This document shows positions 16,669-26,051 of a stretch of DNA of 64,000 nucleotides, in pieces. The stretch's first letter is position 1; every line of letters begins with the position of its first letter. The translations under genes were made by a program, and so were the position numbers. Origin of the DNA: Chryseobacterium oleae (GTDB lineage: Bacteria; Bacteroidota; Bacteroidia; Flavobacteriales; Weeksellaceae); assembly GCF_900115055.1 (NCBI RefSeq), contig NZ_FOVD01000004.1, positions 124,001 to 188,000 on the forward strand, given 5' to 3'. A model generated the notes under the pieces. The model ran no database searches, was not told where the DNA came from, and was given only the letters and a program-made list of their open reading frames with translations.

Positions 16669-17707
16669 GATTTTATTAAAAACAATATTGCTGGTCATTA
16701 CATTTCTGAGCTGTTGGTCCTGTTCAGATGAGGTAATGCAGCCGCTGGAAAAAGATGAGGCCTATTCATTGCAGTTTCCATCGTACTTTCCGGAAATGAC
16801 TTTCGATTCATCCGGGAATCCGGTGACGAAAAACGGAGTAGAACTGGGTAGAAAATTATTTTACGAAGGCAGGCTTTCCAGAAATAATACCATATCGTGC
16901 GGTTTTTGCCATATCCAGGAAAATGCTTTTACACACCACGGTCATAATGTAAGCCATGGGGTAGATGACAGGATTGGAATCCGTAATGCGCCACCCATTC
17001 AAAATATGGCATTCCTGAAAAGATATATGTGGGACGGCGTGATCCATAACCTGAATGAGCAACCCATCATTCCGATCACGGATGCCAATGAAATGGACAG
17101 TTCAATGCCGGAAGTACTTTCTAAATTAAAAGATGATCCGATGTATAAAAAACTCTTCATGGCAGCTTATGGTGACGAAAATATGACTGGTGAAAGAGTT
17201 TTAAAAGCGCTGTCGCAATTTATGGTCAGCATGATTTCCGCAGATTCGAAATATGACAGGGTTAAACAGGGAAAAGAAAATTTCACCTCTGACGAATCTC
17301 AGGGATTGGCTCTTTTTAGCCAGAAATGTACTTCCTGCCACAGCGGAGAATTATTTACCGATGAGAGTTTCAGGAATACAGGAATGTATTATAATAATCA
17401 GTTCAAAGATGCGGGCCGTCACCGTGTGACCCTTGATCAGAATGATTGGATGAAATTCCGTGTACCGAGCCTCAGAAATGTAGAATATACGGCACCGTAT
17501 ATGCATGACGGAAGATTTTACACGCTGAGCGCAGTTCTTAATTTCTATTCAGACAGTGTGGAAGACAATCCGAATCTGGACCCGCAGCTGAAACAGAACG
17601 GACATGTCGGAATTGCGATGAATACGCAGGAAAAGCAGTTTATCATCGCCTTTTTGAAAACCTTATCCGATAAAAACTTTATTTCTAATCCAAAATTTGC
17701 AGAATGA
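16661..17707 (+). CDS. MbnH/CcpA-like di-heme c-type cytochrome peroxidase
   Basis: 348 residues from the ATG at 16661, which overlaps the MbnP-like stop by 8 bases; an ATG at 16652 is also possible. The signal peptide ends near SCWSC. Two heme c sites are seen: CGFCH (C80, C83, H84) and CTSCH (C223, C226, H227). Around them are FYEGRLSRNNTISC and RVPSLRNVEYTAPYMHDGRF, typical of bacterial cytochrome c peroxidases and the related MbnH enzymes. Its partner is probably the preceding MbnP-like lipoprotein. A classical peroxidase role remains possible. Confidence 0.85.
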   Translation: MIRILLKTILLVITFLSCWSCSDEVMQPLEKDEAYSLQFPSYFPEMTFDSSGNPVTKNGVELGRKLFYEGRLSRNNTISCGFCHIQENAFTHHGHNVSHGVDDRIGIRNAPPIQNMAFLKRYMWDGVIHNLNEQPIIPITDANEMDSSMPEVLSKLKDDPMYKKLFMAAYGDENMTGERVLKALSQFMVSMISADSKYDRVKQGKENFTSDESQGLALFSQKCTSCHSGELFTDESFRNTGMYYNNQFKDAGRHRVTLDQNDWMKFRVPSLRNVEYTAPYMHDGRFYTLSAVLNFYSDSVEDNPNLDPQLKQNGHVGIAMNTQEKQFIIAFLKTLSDKNFISNPKFAE

Positions 17708-18660
17708 GCATCATGAACATGAAAAACATAATTTTTATACTAAGCCTGACATTATCATTAGTCTGTCAGGCTAAAACGGTCAACGATAGTCTGTATATAA
17801 CAGATCCGATAAATAGGATTGTATTTGATGACTGTGATGCGTGCGGCTGTGCGGCAGGAAACGGATCTTCCGGTTTTGAGTCTTTACTGAATCCTCAGTT
17901 TATCGGGATAAAATATTTTGCCCAGCATTATAAAGCCAAAGAAAACCTTTTTGTAAAAGATCTTACACAGGACCAGTATTTTAATACCCTGCAGGTTTGG
18001 GGGAAAATTCCATTGACACAAAAACTGAGTGTATACGCCAGCCTGCCCTTTCATTTTCATGAGAAGAGAACCATGCAGGGCGATATCAACATTAATGGTA
18101 TCGGAGATCTGAACCTGATGGGAATCTATAGGATCATCAGCTCCAAAGATAATTTTCATCAGCTCAACGGTGGTTTGGGCGTGAAAATTCCTTTGGGGAA
18201 ATTTGATGAAAAAGGTGCTTCCGGCGTCAACCCAAGTTTTCAATTGGGAACAGGAAGCTGGGATTATCAGGCCGCTTTGAACTATAAGTTTCAAAAGAAT
18301 AAACTGGCTGTGCTGGTCAATACAGATTATACGGTAAAAACTGAAAACAAAAAGAATTACCGTTTCGGAAACCAGTGGAATTACGCCGCAACGGGGTTTT
18401 ATCAACTTGCAGGAAATGAAAAAACTATTTTCTCTGCCAAAGCCGGACTTCAGGGCGAAGTCTATGATAAAAACAAACAGTTTGATGAAGTATTGCCCAA
18501 AACAGCCGGAAGCGCTTTATATGGAAAACTCGGTTTCGAGGCTTCCTATAAAAAGTTCAGTCTGGGTGGGGAAGTTATGCTTCCTGCTTATTCCAATCTG
18601 GCAAGCGGGGACATTGAAGCAAAATCCAGATTCAGTGTTTTTATCAATTTTGGAATCTAA
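17704..18660 (+). CDS. Outer-membrane beta-barrel-like protein with N-terminal Cys motif
   Basis: 318 residues, ATGA overlap with the di-heme gene. After a signal peptide (about 1-24) comes FDDCDACGCAAGNGSSG, a C-x2-C-x-C cluster, then alternating polar and hydrophobic strands with many aromatic ends and a final Phe-rich strand (SRFSVFINFGI), the pattern of an outer-membrane barrel. I do not recognise a named family. The Cys cluster beside an MbnP/MbnH-like pair suggests metal capture or passage at the outer membrane, which is inference. A hairpin follows at 18746. Confidence 0.65.
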   Translation: MSIMNMKNIIFILSLTLSLVCQAKTVNDSLYITDPINRIVFDDCDACGCAAGNGSSGFESLLNPQFIGIKYFAQHYKAKENLFVKDLTQDQYFNTLQVWGKIPLTQKLSVYASLPFHFHEKRTMQGDININGIGDLNLMGIYRIISSKDNFHQLNGGLGVKIPLGKFDEKGASGVNPSFQLGTGSWDYQAALNYKFQKNKLAVLVNTDYTVKTENKKNYRFGNQWNYAATGFYQLAGNEKTIFSAKAGLQGEVYDKNKQFDEVLPKTAGSALYGKLGFEASYKKFSLGGEVMLPAYSNLASGDIEAKSRFSVFINFGI

Positions 18661-18745
18661 GGTCATGGTGGCTGCCACCCGGCGCAAATGATTCAATGTT
18701 CATTACATGAGAAGTAATTTTACATTTCACTGTAATTTCTAAAAA

Positions 18746-18783
18746 AAACTGGTGGCTGAGGATCCCGAAGCCACCGGTTTTTA
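18746..18783 (+). terminator. Terminator after the MbnP-like operon
   Basis: Stem AACTGGTGGCT (18747-18757) pairs with AGCCACCGGTTT (18769-18780) with one G-T pair. The loop is about 11 bases and is followed by TTTTT. It lies 86 bases after the outer-membrane protein stop and separates it from the B12 locus. Confidence 0.75.
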
Positions 18784-18939
18784 TACAATTTCTTCTTTGC
18801 AAACTTGCTTTTATCCATTAAAAAGAGAGTCTTTAGGATTTTTAGTCATTAAAAAATATCGTTTAAGACGTTTTTATAGTGTTGATAGTTAATTTATTAT
18901 GTGATGTATTGCATCTGTTAATTATTTTCTATCTTTGCC

Positions 18940-19112
18940 GAAATCTGGTGCGCTGTAACAAGCACTTAAAAGGGAATCCGGTGTAAATCCGGGACAGACC
19001 CGCTGCTGTAAGCTCCACATCAAAGTTTTTGAAAATTATATCCACTGTTTTTTAATGGGAAGGATTTCAAAAACGGAGTAAGTCAGAAGACCTGCCAGAA
19101 GATAAACGTTTG
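18940..19112 (+). promoter_or_regulatory. Cobalamin riboswitch
   Basis: The segment begins with the peripheral stem GGTGCGCTGT, then has the conserved core GGGAATCCGGTGTAAATCCG, GGGACAGACCCGCTGCTGTA, and the B12 box AAGTCAGAAGACCTGCC at 19080-19096. This is the standard adenosylcobalamin aptamer order. A TATCTTTG promoter element at 18930-18937 sets the transcript start near 18943, right at the riboswitch. It should switch off the receptor gene at 19223 and the downstream genes when cobalamin is plentiful. Very likely. Confidence 0.95.
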
Positions 19113-19222
19113 ATGCTTTCGTGGAATAAAGCTTAGGACAACAATGATTCTGTGCAGTAACAGCTGCGCTTTATCTTTGCTATCTTATATCCATTAGCGT
19201 CAACATTATTCTCAATGAGCTA

Positions 19223-21253
19223 ATGGTCAGAAAATTTACTGCTTCACAGTTTAAAAAAGGCGTTATCACATTATTTGTGGCAGCATCTCAACTTCTATTC
19301 TCACAATCCGGAGACACCATCAGGGAGAAAACCATTCTTCCGATCCAGATTTACAAAAAAGATTTTAAAGAAATTCTTCCTGCACAGGTCCTTTCCGGGG
19401 AGCAGCTTGAAAGGCTGAACAGTCAGTCGGTGGCTGATGCCTTACGGTATTTTTCAGGAGTTCAGATCAAAGACTATGGTGGAATGGGCGGTCTGAAAAC
19501 GGTGAATATCCGCAGTATGGGAAGCCAGCATGTGGGTGTTTTCTATGACGGTATCCAGCTGGGGAATATTCAGAACGGAATCGTGGATCTTGGAAAGTTT
19601 TCCCTGGATGATCTTGAAGCTATTTCTTTATACAACGGTCAGAAAAGTGAAATTTTTCAGCCAGCAAAGGACTTCGGATCTTCCGGATCTATTTACCTTC
19701 AGCCTAAAATACCTGTTTTTAAAGGAGATCAGAAGACCAACTTAACGGTGAAGCTGAAATTAGGCTCCATCAGTTTATTTAATCCTTCCTTCCGTGTGGA
19801 ACAGAAGCTTTCAGACGGAGTTTCGGCAAGTTTCAGTTCGGAATTTGTACAGAGTGATGGATTGTATAAGTATAAATACGAAAAGAAAAATTCTGACGGT
19901 TCCGTTGCCAATGATACCATTGCGAGAAGATATGATTCCTATATCCGTGCGAAGCGTTTTGAAGGCGCCTTAAACGGAACTATTAATGATGGAAGCTGGA
20001 GTGTACGCGGATTCGGCTATATTTCCGATCGTGGAGTTCCTACAGCCATTGTTAATAATAATTTTACGCCTAAAGGCCAGCAGATGCTGGATGAGAACTA
20101 TTTTGTTCAGGCCAGTTTCCGTAAAAAATTATTTCCAAAATTCGAAACGCAGCTCAAAGCTAAATTTGCCTATGACTACACCCGGTTTTTAGATACCGTG
20201 AATGTGGCAACAACCGTTCTGCCGATAGACAATTCTTATGTTCAGAGAGAACTCTATTTTTCCAATTCCAATATCTATTCTATTAATAAAAACTGGGATG
20301 TAAGTGCAAGCTTTGACTTTCAGTACAATAATCTCGATGCCAGCCTAAGGGATTTTTCATATCCTACACGATATACTTCACTCGTTGCTTTTGCTACGAC
20401 CTATCAGTGGAATCGTTTTAAATTTTTGGGAAGCCTTCTCGGAACTTTTGTCCATGAAGAAGTGAAGATGAATGCAAAATCTCCTGATAAAACCGAATGG
20501 ACTCCTTCTGCTTTCCTGAGCTACCAGCCTTTTCAATCCAGAGAGCTTACCGTAAGGGCTTTCTACAAAAGAGTCTTCAGGATGCCGACTTTCAATGATC
20601 TGTATTACACGATGATCGGAAATGTGATGCTGAAACCTGAATACACGAACCAGTATGATGCAGGTTTTACCTACGAAAAACTCTATGACCATCAATTTTT
20701 TAAAGGCATCTATGTGAAAGTAGATGGCTATTATAATGAAGTAGAGAACAAGATTATCGCTGTTCCTACCACCAATCTTTTCAGATGGATGATGGTGAAT
20801 CTGGGTGAAGTGAAAATCATCGGGGCAGACGTGAATGTTCAGGCGGAATTTGATATCAATAAAGTGAAACTGAAACCTTTGGTAAGCTATACCTATCAGC
20901 GTGCCGGTGATTATACCGATAAAAGTGACGACTATTACGGAGACCAGATTTCCTATGTGCCGTGGCATGCCCTAACCTTTACCATGATGGCAGATTATAA
21001 AGACTGGAGTTTCAATTACAGTTTTATGTATACCGGAGAGCGTTATGATGCTCAGCTGAATAATATCAAAGCCAATTATCTTCAGCCGTGGTACACGCAT
21101 GATTTATCCGTTCAGAAAAAATTCAACTGGCATTCTCACCAGATTAAAGCCGGTTTTGAGGTCAATAATGTCCTTAATCAATACTATGACGTGGTCAGGA
21201 ATTATCCGATGCCCGGAAGAAATTTTAAACTTATTGTAAGCTTTACATTATGA
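19223..21253 (+). CDS. btuB: BtuB-type TonB-dependent cobalamin receptor
   Basis: 676 residues. Signal peptide about 1-27, then a TonB plug domain (VLSGEQLERLNSQSVADALR ... VNIRSMGSQHVGVFYDG) and a 22-strand barrel with a C-terminal Phe-rich strand (NFKLIVSFTL). Receptors of this shape import cobalamin across the outer membrane with energy from TonB. The identity as the B12 receptor rests on the riboswitch in its leader and the neighbouring surface proteins. The last 4 bases overlap the next gene (ATGA). No carboxypeptidase-like start domain is present, unlike SusC-type receptors. Confidence 0.9.
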   Translation: MVRKFTASQFKKGVITLFVAASQLLFSQSGDTIREKTILPIQIYKKDFKEILPAQVLSGEQLERLNSQSVADALRYFSGVQIKDYGGMGGLKTVNIRSMGSQHVGVFYDGIQLGNIQNGIVDLGKFSLDDLEAISLYNGQKSEIFQPAKDFGSSGSIYLQPKIPVFKGDQKTNLTVKLKLGSISLFNPSFRVEQKLSDGVSASFSSEFVQSDGLYKYKYEKKNSDGSVANDTIARRYDSYIRAKRFEGALNGTINDGSWSVRGFGYISDRGVPTAIVNNNFTPKGQQMLDENYFVQASFRKKLFPKFETQLKAKFAYDYTRFLDTVNVATTVLPIDNSYVQRELYFSNSNIYSINKNWDVSASFDFQYNNLDASLRDFSYPTRYTSLVAFATTYQWNRFKFLGSLLGTFVHEEVKMNAKSPDKTEWTPSAFLSYQPFQSRELTVRAFYKRVFRMPTFNDLYYTMIGNVMLKPEYTNQYDAGFTYEKLYDHQFFKGIYVKVDGYYNEVENKIIAVPTTNLFRWMMVNLGEVKIIGADVNVQAEFDINKVKLKPLVSYTYQRAGDYTDKSDDYYGDQISYVPWHALTFTMMADYKDWSFNYSFMYTGERYDAQLNNIKANYLQPWYTHDLSVQKKFNWHSHQIKAGFEVNNVLNQYYDVVRNYPMPGRNFKLIVSFTL

Positions 21254-22383
21254 AAAAACTAAACTTTTGCCTGCTGGCTTTTACCCTTTTCTTCCTGTTC
21301 TCATGTAGGACAGATGACAATATAGTTCCTTCGGAAACTAAAGAGGTAAGCAACGGTGAAGATACTCCTATTAAAGGGTTTTATCTTCTGAACGAAGGAA
21401 ATATGGGCAGCAACAAATGTACGCTCGATTATTTCGATTATGCGACAGGAACATACCGCAAGAATATTTATGGAGAAACTAATCCTTCTGTGGTAAAAGA
21501 ATTGGGTGATGTGGGAAACCATATCATGATCTACGGAAGCAAAATGTATGTGGTGGTGAATGTTTCCAATAAAATTGAAGTCCTGGAAGCAAAAACAGCT
21601 AAACGAATTAAAACCATACAGCTGCAGAATTGCCGTTATCTGGCTTTTAAAGGAAATAAAGTCTATGCCAGCAGCTATGCGGGGCCGGTTGAACTGAATC
21701 CGAACTCTCCACCGGGAAAAGTAGTAGAAATTGATACAACATCACTGAACATCGAGAGACAGGTCGTAGTCGGGTATCAGCCGGAAGAAATAGAAGTGAT
21801 GGGAAATCAGCTTTTTGTAGCCAATTCCGGAGGGTATATGTTCCCGAATTATGATAAAACCGTATCTGTTATTGATCTGAGCAGCTTTACGCAAACCAAG
21901 AAAATTGATGTAGCCATTAATCTTCACCGTATTAAGAAAGACAATTATGGAGATTTGTATGTGAGTTCCAGAGGAGATTATTACAATATTCCATCCAGTC
22001 TTTTCCTTGTGGATGCTGCTACAGGAACCGTAAAAAAAGACTTTCATGTCGCCGTCAGCGGAATGACGATTGTGAATGACAAGCTGTACTATTATGGAAA
22101 TGAATTTAACTACAATACCCATGCTTATGTCAAAACCTTCGGAATCATCGATGTAAAGACGGAGCAGGTTATTTCCAACAAAATTATCGACCAGCAATAT
22201 GTGGATGAGATCAAAGCACCTTACGGAATTGCTGTAAACCCTTATACAGAAGACATCTATCTAACGGATGCGAAAAACTATGTGACCACAGGATATGTGT
22301 ACTGTTTCGACAAGACCGGGAAATTCAAGTGGAAAACAGAAGGCGGGAATATCCCAGCTCACTTTGCTTTTTTATATAAATAA
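21250..22383 (+). CDS. BtuG-like surface lipoprotein (YncE/DUF5074-type beta-propeller)
   Basis: 377 residues. Lipobox FLFSCRTDD, then an acidic linker, a good sign of export to the cell surface in Bacteroidota. The mature part has repeated propeller blades such as KIEVLEAKTAKRIKTIQLQN, KTVSVIDLSSFTQTKKIDV, and the DUF5074 start IKGFYLLNEGNMGSNK. Bacteroides BtuG is a propeller lipoprotein of this type that captures cobalamin and hands it to BtuB. Here the gene overlaps btuB, which supports that role. B12 binding by this protein is inferred. Confidence 0.85.
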   Translation: MKKLNFCLLAFTLFFLFSCRTDDNIVPSETKEVSNGEDTPIKGFYLLNEGNMGSNKCTLDYFDYATGTYRKNIYGETNPSVVKELGDVGNHIMIYGSKMYVVVNVSNKIEVLEAKTAKRIKTIQLQNCRYLAFKGNKVYASSYAGPVELNPNSPPGKVVEIDTTSLNIERQVVVGYQPEEIEVMGNQLFVANSGGYMFPNYDKTVSVIDLSSFTQTKKIDVAINLHRIKKDNYGDLYVSSRGDYYNIPSSLFLVDAATGTVKKDFHVAVSGMTIVNDKLYYYGNEFNYNTHAYVKTFGIIDVKTEQVISNKIIDQQYVDEIKAPYGIAVNPYTEDIYLTDAKNYVTTGYVYCFDKTGKFKWKTEGGNIPAHFAFLYK

Positions 22384-22397
22384 TCAGATCAGAAAAA

Positions 22398-23606
22398 ATG
22401 GAAATAAAAACCAAACATATTTTAAAAACGATATTGCTCTCTTCGGTTCTGTTAGGAACTGCAGCTTGTAAAAGCGACAGTGAAGAAGGGGTAGAGGAAG
22501 TAACTTTTCCTGCGGAAGTGCTTAAAGAATCTTATACGATTGACAGGCTTAAGCTTTTGAATATTGATCCTAAAATTGAGGGTAAATTAACATGGAGCAT
22601 TAATGATGCTGTGATTTCCGATCAGCTACAGCTGGATTTTGTGAGTCCAACCGTACAAAATTATCCTTTGACCCTGAAAGTAGAGTTGAAAGGAGCGGTG
22701 AAGATTTATAAGTCAACGATCATTGTGAATAAAGAACTTACACCTTACAGCAAATATATTTCAGATGTCTTTGAATTCCGTCCGGCAGTAGGCCAGTTTA
22801 TGAATGAAATCCCGGAATATGCTAACGGATATACAGAGACCGATATGATTAGAAAAGCAAAAGAATCATTGGTAGGAGGAAATTCTACGATGATTACGCT
22901 TGGCGGCTTCGGTGGCTATGTTAGTTTCGGCTTCGATCATACGATTCCCAATCTTGATGGAAAAGATTTTAAAATTCTCGGAAATGCATTCTGGGGAAAT
23001 GATGCCAATGCCACCAGATCAGGATCTTGCGAACCCGGTATCATCATGGTTGGCTACGATAAAAATAAAAACGGTAAACCGGACGAAGATGAATGGTACG
23101 AGATTGCCGGCAGCGAATATTTTAAAAATTCAACAACAAAAAATTACAGCATAACCTACTTCAAACCCAACGAAAGTAAGCCCCCCGTTCCCGGAAGTGA
23201 GTTTTGGCAAGCTGATGTGGAGTACATCAAGTGGCAGGACAATATTGGGAATTCTGGATTTAAAACTAAAAATGCCTTCCATGCACAAAGCTACTATCCT
23301 TTATGGCTCTCCAGCGCTTCTTATAGCCTGACGGGGACCAGACTTAAGGATAATTTTCATGACCAGAGCGGAACGGGGACTTATTGGGTGGGAACATCAT
23401 ATGATTACGGCTATGCAGACAATGCCCCGAACAACGATGAAGCTTCCAATATAGACATTTCGTGGGCCGTAGATAAGAACGGAAAGTATGTAAAACTTCC
23501 GGGCATCGATTTTATTAAGGTGTATACGGGAATCAATCAGGAAGCCGGCTGGCTTGGAGAAGTTTCTACAGAAGTGGCAGGAGCTTATGATTTACATCTC
23601 AATTAA
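22398..23606 (+). CDS. Surface lipoprotein of the B12 locus, unknown family
   Basis: 402 residues. The signal peptide ends LLGTAACKSD (lipobox), followed by an acidic stretch. The middle contains GGFGGYVSFGFDHTIPNL and WGNDANATRSGSCEPGII, then a predicted beta-sandwich with NKNGKPDEDEWYEIAG, which looks like a calcium-binding type loop. Proteins with this block occur in Bacteroidota cobalamin loci, as far as I recall, but I cannot name a family. It starts 15 bases after the BtuG-like gene. A role in surface B12 binding is inferred. Confidence 0.7.
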   Translation: MEIKTKHILKTILLSSVLLGTAACKSDSEEGVEEVTFPAEVLKESYTIDRLKLLNIDPKIEGKLTWSINDAVISDQLQLDFVSPTVQNYPLTLKVELKGAVKIYKSTIIVNKELTPYSKYISDVFEFRPAVGQFMNEIPEYANGYTETDMIRKAKESLVGGNSTMITLGGFGGYVSFGFDHTIPNLDGKDFKILGNAFWGNDANATRSGSCEPGIIMVGYDKNKNGKPDEDEWYEIAGSEYFKNSTTKNYSITYFKPNESKPPVPGSEFWQADVEYIKWQDNIGNSGFKTKNAFHAQSYYPLWLSSASYSLTGTRLKDNFHDQSGTGTYWVGTSYDYGYADNAPNNDEASNIDISWAVDKNGKYVKLPGIDFIKVYTGINQEAGWLGEVSTEVAGAYDLHLN

Positions 23607-23645
23607 TCATACAAACAACAAAATTTAATACATATAATTCTAAAA

Positions 23646-25925
23646 ATGAAAAAGTTTTACCTTTTTACCGTACTGTTTCTGTTTGCGTTCTTTGCGAATG
23701 CACAGATAAAAGTACAGGGCGTACCCAGAAATGATATTCAGGGTACCGGCAGCAATCAGCTGAATACAACAGTAACGACCACCATCAACTTTTCTGATAT
23801 CCAGTATTGGGTGGGAAGCGGTACCAACGAAGCTGCTTTCGTGGTACAGTGGAATGACAGCAAAAATCCTGATGCTTTGGTATGGGGCTTCAGATGGAAC
23901 GGAAACGCTACCGGAGAAGATATGCTGAAAGCAATTGCCAAGGCAGATCACAGGTTTTTCACATTGCTTTATCCGGGAACACAGTTCGGAACAGCAATCG
24001 GAGGAATGGGTTTTGACCTGAACGGGCAGAACACCAATGCGCTTTACAAAAGCGGAAATGTAACCTATCCTTATTATCCTGTCAATGGGATTGTTAATAC
24101 TGCTGCCTATGATTTTGATGATTACACCGCAGCAGATGCTACGGATCATTGGGGATCAGGATGGTACAACAGCTACTGGTCATATTGGGTAAAAGATCCT
24201 ACCGATGCTGATTTTGGATATTCAGGAGTAGGTGCTACATCCCGCGTGCTTCAGAATGGTTCATTTGATGTATGGAATTTTAACGTAGGAATGGCTAGTT
24301 TCCCTATTTCTTCGACATTAACGCCGGTATCTCCTTACGTTACATCAACCAATTTCACGAATGGATATTTCATGGTAAATGAAGATTGGTATGGACACAC
24401 CAACGGTTCCGTAAACTTCATTGATAACAACGGACAGATCAATTACCGTGTTTACAGCAATGCCAATAACAACCATGCTTTTGGTGCTACCACTCAGTAT
24501 GGAACGATCTACGGAGATAAATTCTATTTTATTTCAAAGCAAGCGGCAGACGGTGGCGATACTCAATATACTCCGGGTGGAAGACTTGTTGTAGCCAATG
24601 CGCAGACGATGCAGAAAATCGCAGGATTTAATAACATTGGAGGGGGTGACGGAAGATCATTCGTTGGGGTGAATGAAAATAAAGGATACATCGGAGCTTC
24701 TAACGGTATTTTTGTATTTGATATCGCTAATATGCAGGTTGGAAGTCTGATCACCGGAACAGGTGGCGGCGGCCAATATGCGGGGCAGATCGGAAATATG
24801 GTCCGTTCTTCAAAATATGTATTTGCCGTGAAGCAGTCTGCAGGAATTTTAGTGATTGACCCTGCAACTGATACTTTGGTGAGTACAATTCCTGGTGCAT
24901 TCCATTCTGTTGTTCAGGCAAAAGACGGAAGTATCTGGGCTATCCAGGATCAGAAAGTGGTGAACATTAATACAACGACATTTGCAACGACTCCATATAA
25001 TATCCCTACGACTAAATATTTAGGATCCTGGGGAGCATGGAACGCAGGAAGCTTTACAGCGAGCAGCAAGCAGAATGTTTTATACTGGAATAACTCGGTC
25101 AACAGTTTTGTATCAGGAGCACAAATTGTAAAATTTGATGTAACGACAAAAACATTTAACGAAAGCTTTGCAACCATTCCGGGTCAGACAGGTACTTACA
25201 AACAGATTCCTTATGGTGCCGGACTTCGTGTGAACCCTACAACAGATGAGTTAATCTTAAATACGACAGAAAGTGGCTACGGAGCACACTACCAGAAAAA
25301 CTGGATCCATACTTATGATGCCAACGGAACCCTTACCAATACAAAAACACTTAACGATTACTATTGGTTCCCATCTTTGGCTGTATTCCCGGATAATACA
25401 CTTCCTACAGTAAGCAGTACTTTCCCTTCACAGGTTAGTGTGAACAGTGCGTCTGTAATTGATCTGAAAACAATCGTTTCTGATGAGGATAACCTTTCAT
25501 CAGCTATTGTAAAATCAATTAAATCCAATTCAAATCCGGCAGCTGTTTCTGCAGTGATTAACGAAAATGACGAACTTGTTCTTACCCCAATTACTTCAGG
25601 AAATGCTGATATTAAAATTGCATTTAATTCAAATGGTAAAGTAGTTGAGAAAACGCTTACCGTAAACAGTACAGTTTCTGTTTTAGCAACTGCTGAAGTG
25701 AAGAAAATTGAATTCAGCATCTACCCGAATCCGGTGACCGATATTCTGACCATCAAAACTCAGGAGAAAATCCTAAACGTTTCCGTTTATGATGCTTCCG
25801 GAAAAGTGGTGAATACACAGCTTAACAATGGCCAGATCAATGTAAGCATGCTTCCGAACGGAGTATATATTCTGAAAGCGGTAACTGATAAAGCAGTTTA
25901 CCAACAGAAATTAATTAAAAAATAG
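23646..25925 (+). CDS. DUF5074-type propeller protein with T9SS sorting domain, B12 locus
   Basis: 759 residues. The signal peptide (about 1-19) ends ANAQ and is not a lipobox. Residues about 30-220 resemble the DUF4465-like or unnamed domain of B12-locus proteins (VGSGTNEAAFVVQWNDSKNP). Residues about 240-590 form a DUF5074 propeller (GRSFVGVNENKGYIGASNG). The end is an Ig-like part and a type A T9SS sorting domain (FSIYPNPVTDILTI ... GVYILKAVTDKAVYQQKLIKK). It should be exported by T9SS to the surface, so this locus uses two anchoring ways. It starts 40 bases after the lipoprotein and ends at a strong terminator. Confidence 0.8.
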   Translation: MKKFYLFTVLFLFAFFANAQIKVQGVPRNDIQGTGSNQLNTTVTTTINFSDIQYWVGSGTNEAAFVVQWNDSKNPDALVWGFRWNGNATGEDMLKAIAKADHRFFTLLYPGTQFGTAIGGMGFDLNGQNTNALYKSGNVTYPYYPVNGIVNTAAYDFDDYTAADATDHWGSGWYNSYWSYWVKDPTDADFGYSGVGATSRVLQNGSFDVWNFNVGMASFPISSTLTPVSPYVTSTNFTNGYFMVNEDWYGHTNGSVNFIDNNGQINYRVYSNANNNHAFGATTQYGTIYGDKFYFISKQAADGGDTQYTPGGRLVVANAQTMQKIAGFNNIGGGDGRSFVGVNENKGYIGASNGIFVFDIANMQVGSLITGTGGGGQYAGQIGNMVRSSKYVFAVKQSAGILVIDPATDTLVSTIPGAFHSVVQAKDGSIWAIQDQKVVNINTTTFATTPYNIPTTKYLGSWGAWNAGSFTASSKQNVLYWNNSVNSFVSGAQIVKFDVTTKTFNESFATIPGQTGTYKQIPYGAGLRVNPTTDELILNTTESGYGAHYQKNWIHTYDANGTLTNTKTLNDYYWFPSLAVFPDNTLPTVSSTFPSQVSVNSASVIDLKTIVSDEDNLSSAIVKSIKSNSNPAAVSAVINENDELVLTPITSGNADIKIAFNSNGKVVEKTLTVNSTVSVLATAEVKKIEFSIYPNPVTDILTIKTQEKILNVSVYDASGKVVNTQLNNGQINVSMLPNGVYILKAVTDKAVYQQKLIKK

Positions 25926-25951
25926 TTTTCACAGTCTATTTTATTTCAATG

Positions 25952-25984
25952 AATCGGCGGCCCTGCGGGCCGCCGATTTTTTTG
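25952..25984 (+). terminator. Strong terminator of the B12 locus
   Basis: A 12 bp GC-rich stem: arms 25952-25963 and 25967-25978, with loop TGC and then a run of T to 25983. It lies 27 bases after the stop of the T9SS-anchored protein. Confidence 0.9.
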
Positions 25985-26001
25985 CTGTTAAAGAGGCAAA
26001 A

Positions 26002-26036
26002 AAAACTCCGGCAGGCTGAAAGCCTGCCGGAGTTTT
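26002..26036. terminator. Bidirectional terminator
   Basis: A 16 bp stem with loop GAA: arms 26002-26017 and 26021-26036. There is an A run on one side and TTTT on the other, so it can stop transcripts from both strands. It sits between the B12 locus and the convergent gene ending at 26052. Confidence 0.9.
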
Positions 26037-26051
26037 AATATGTCCTTTTAC

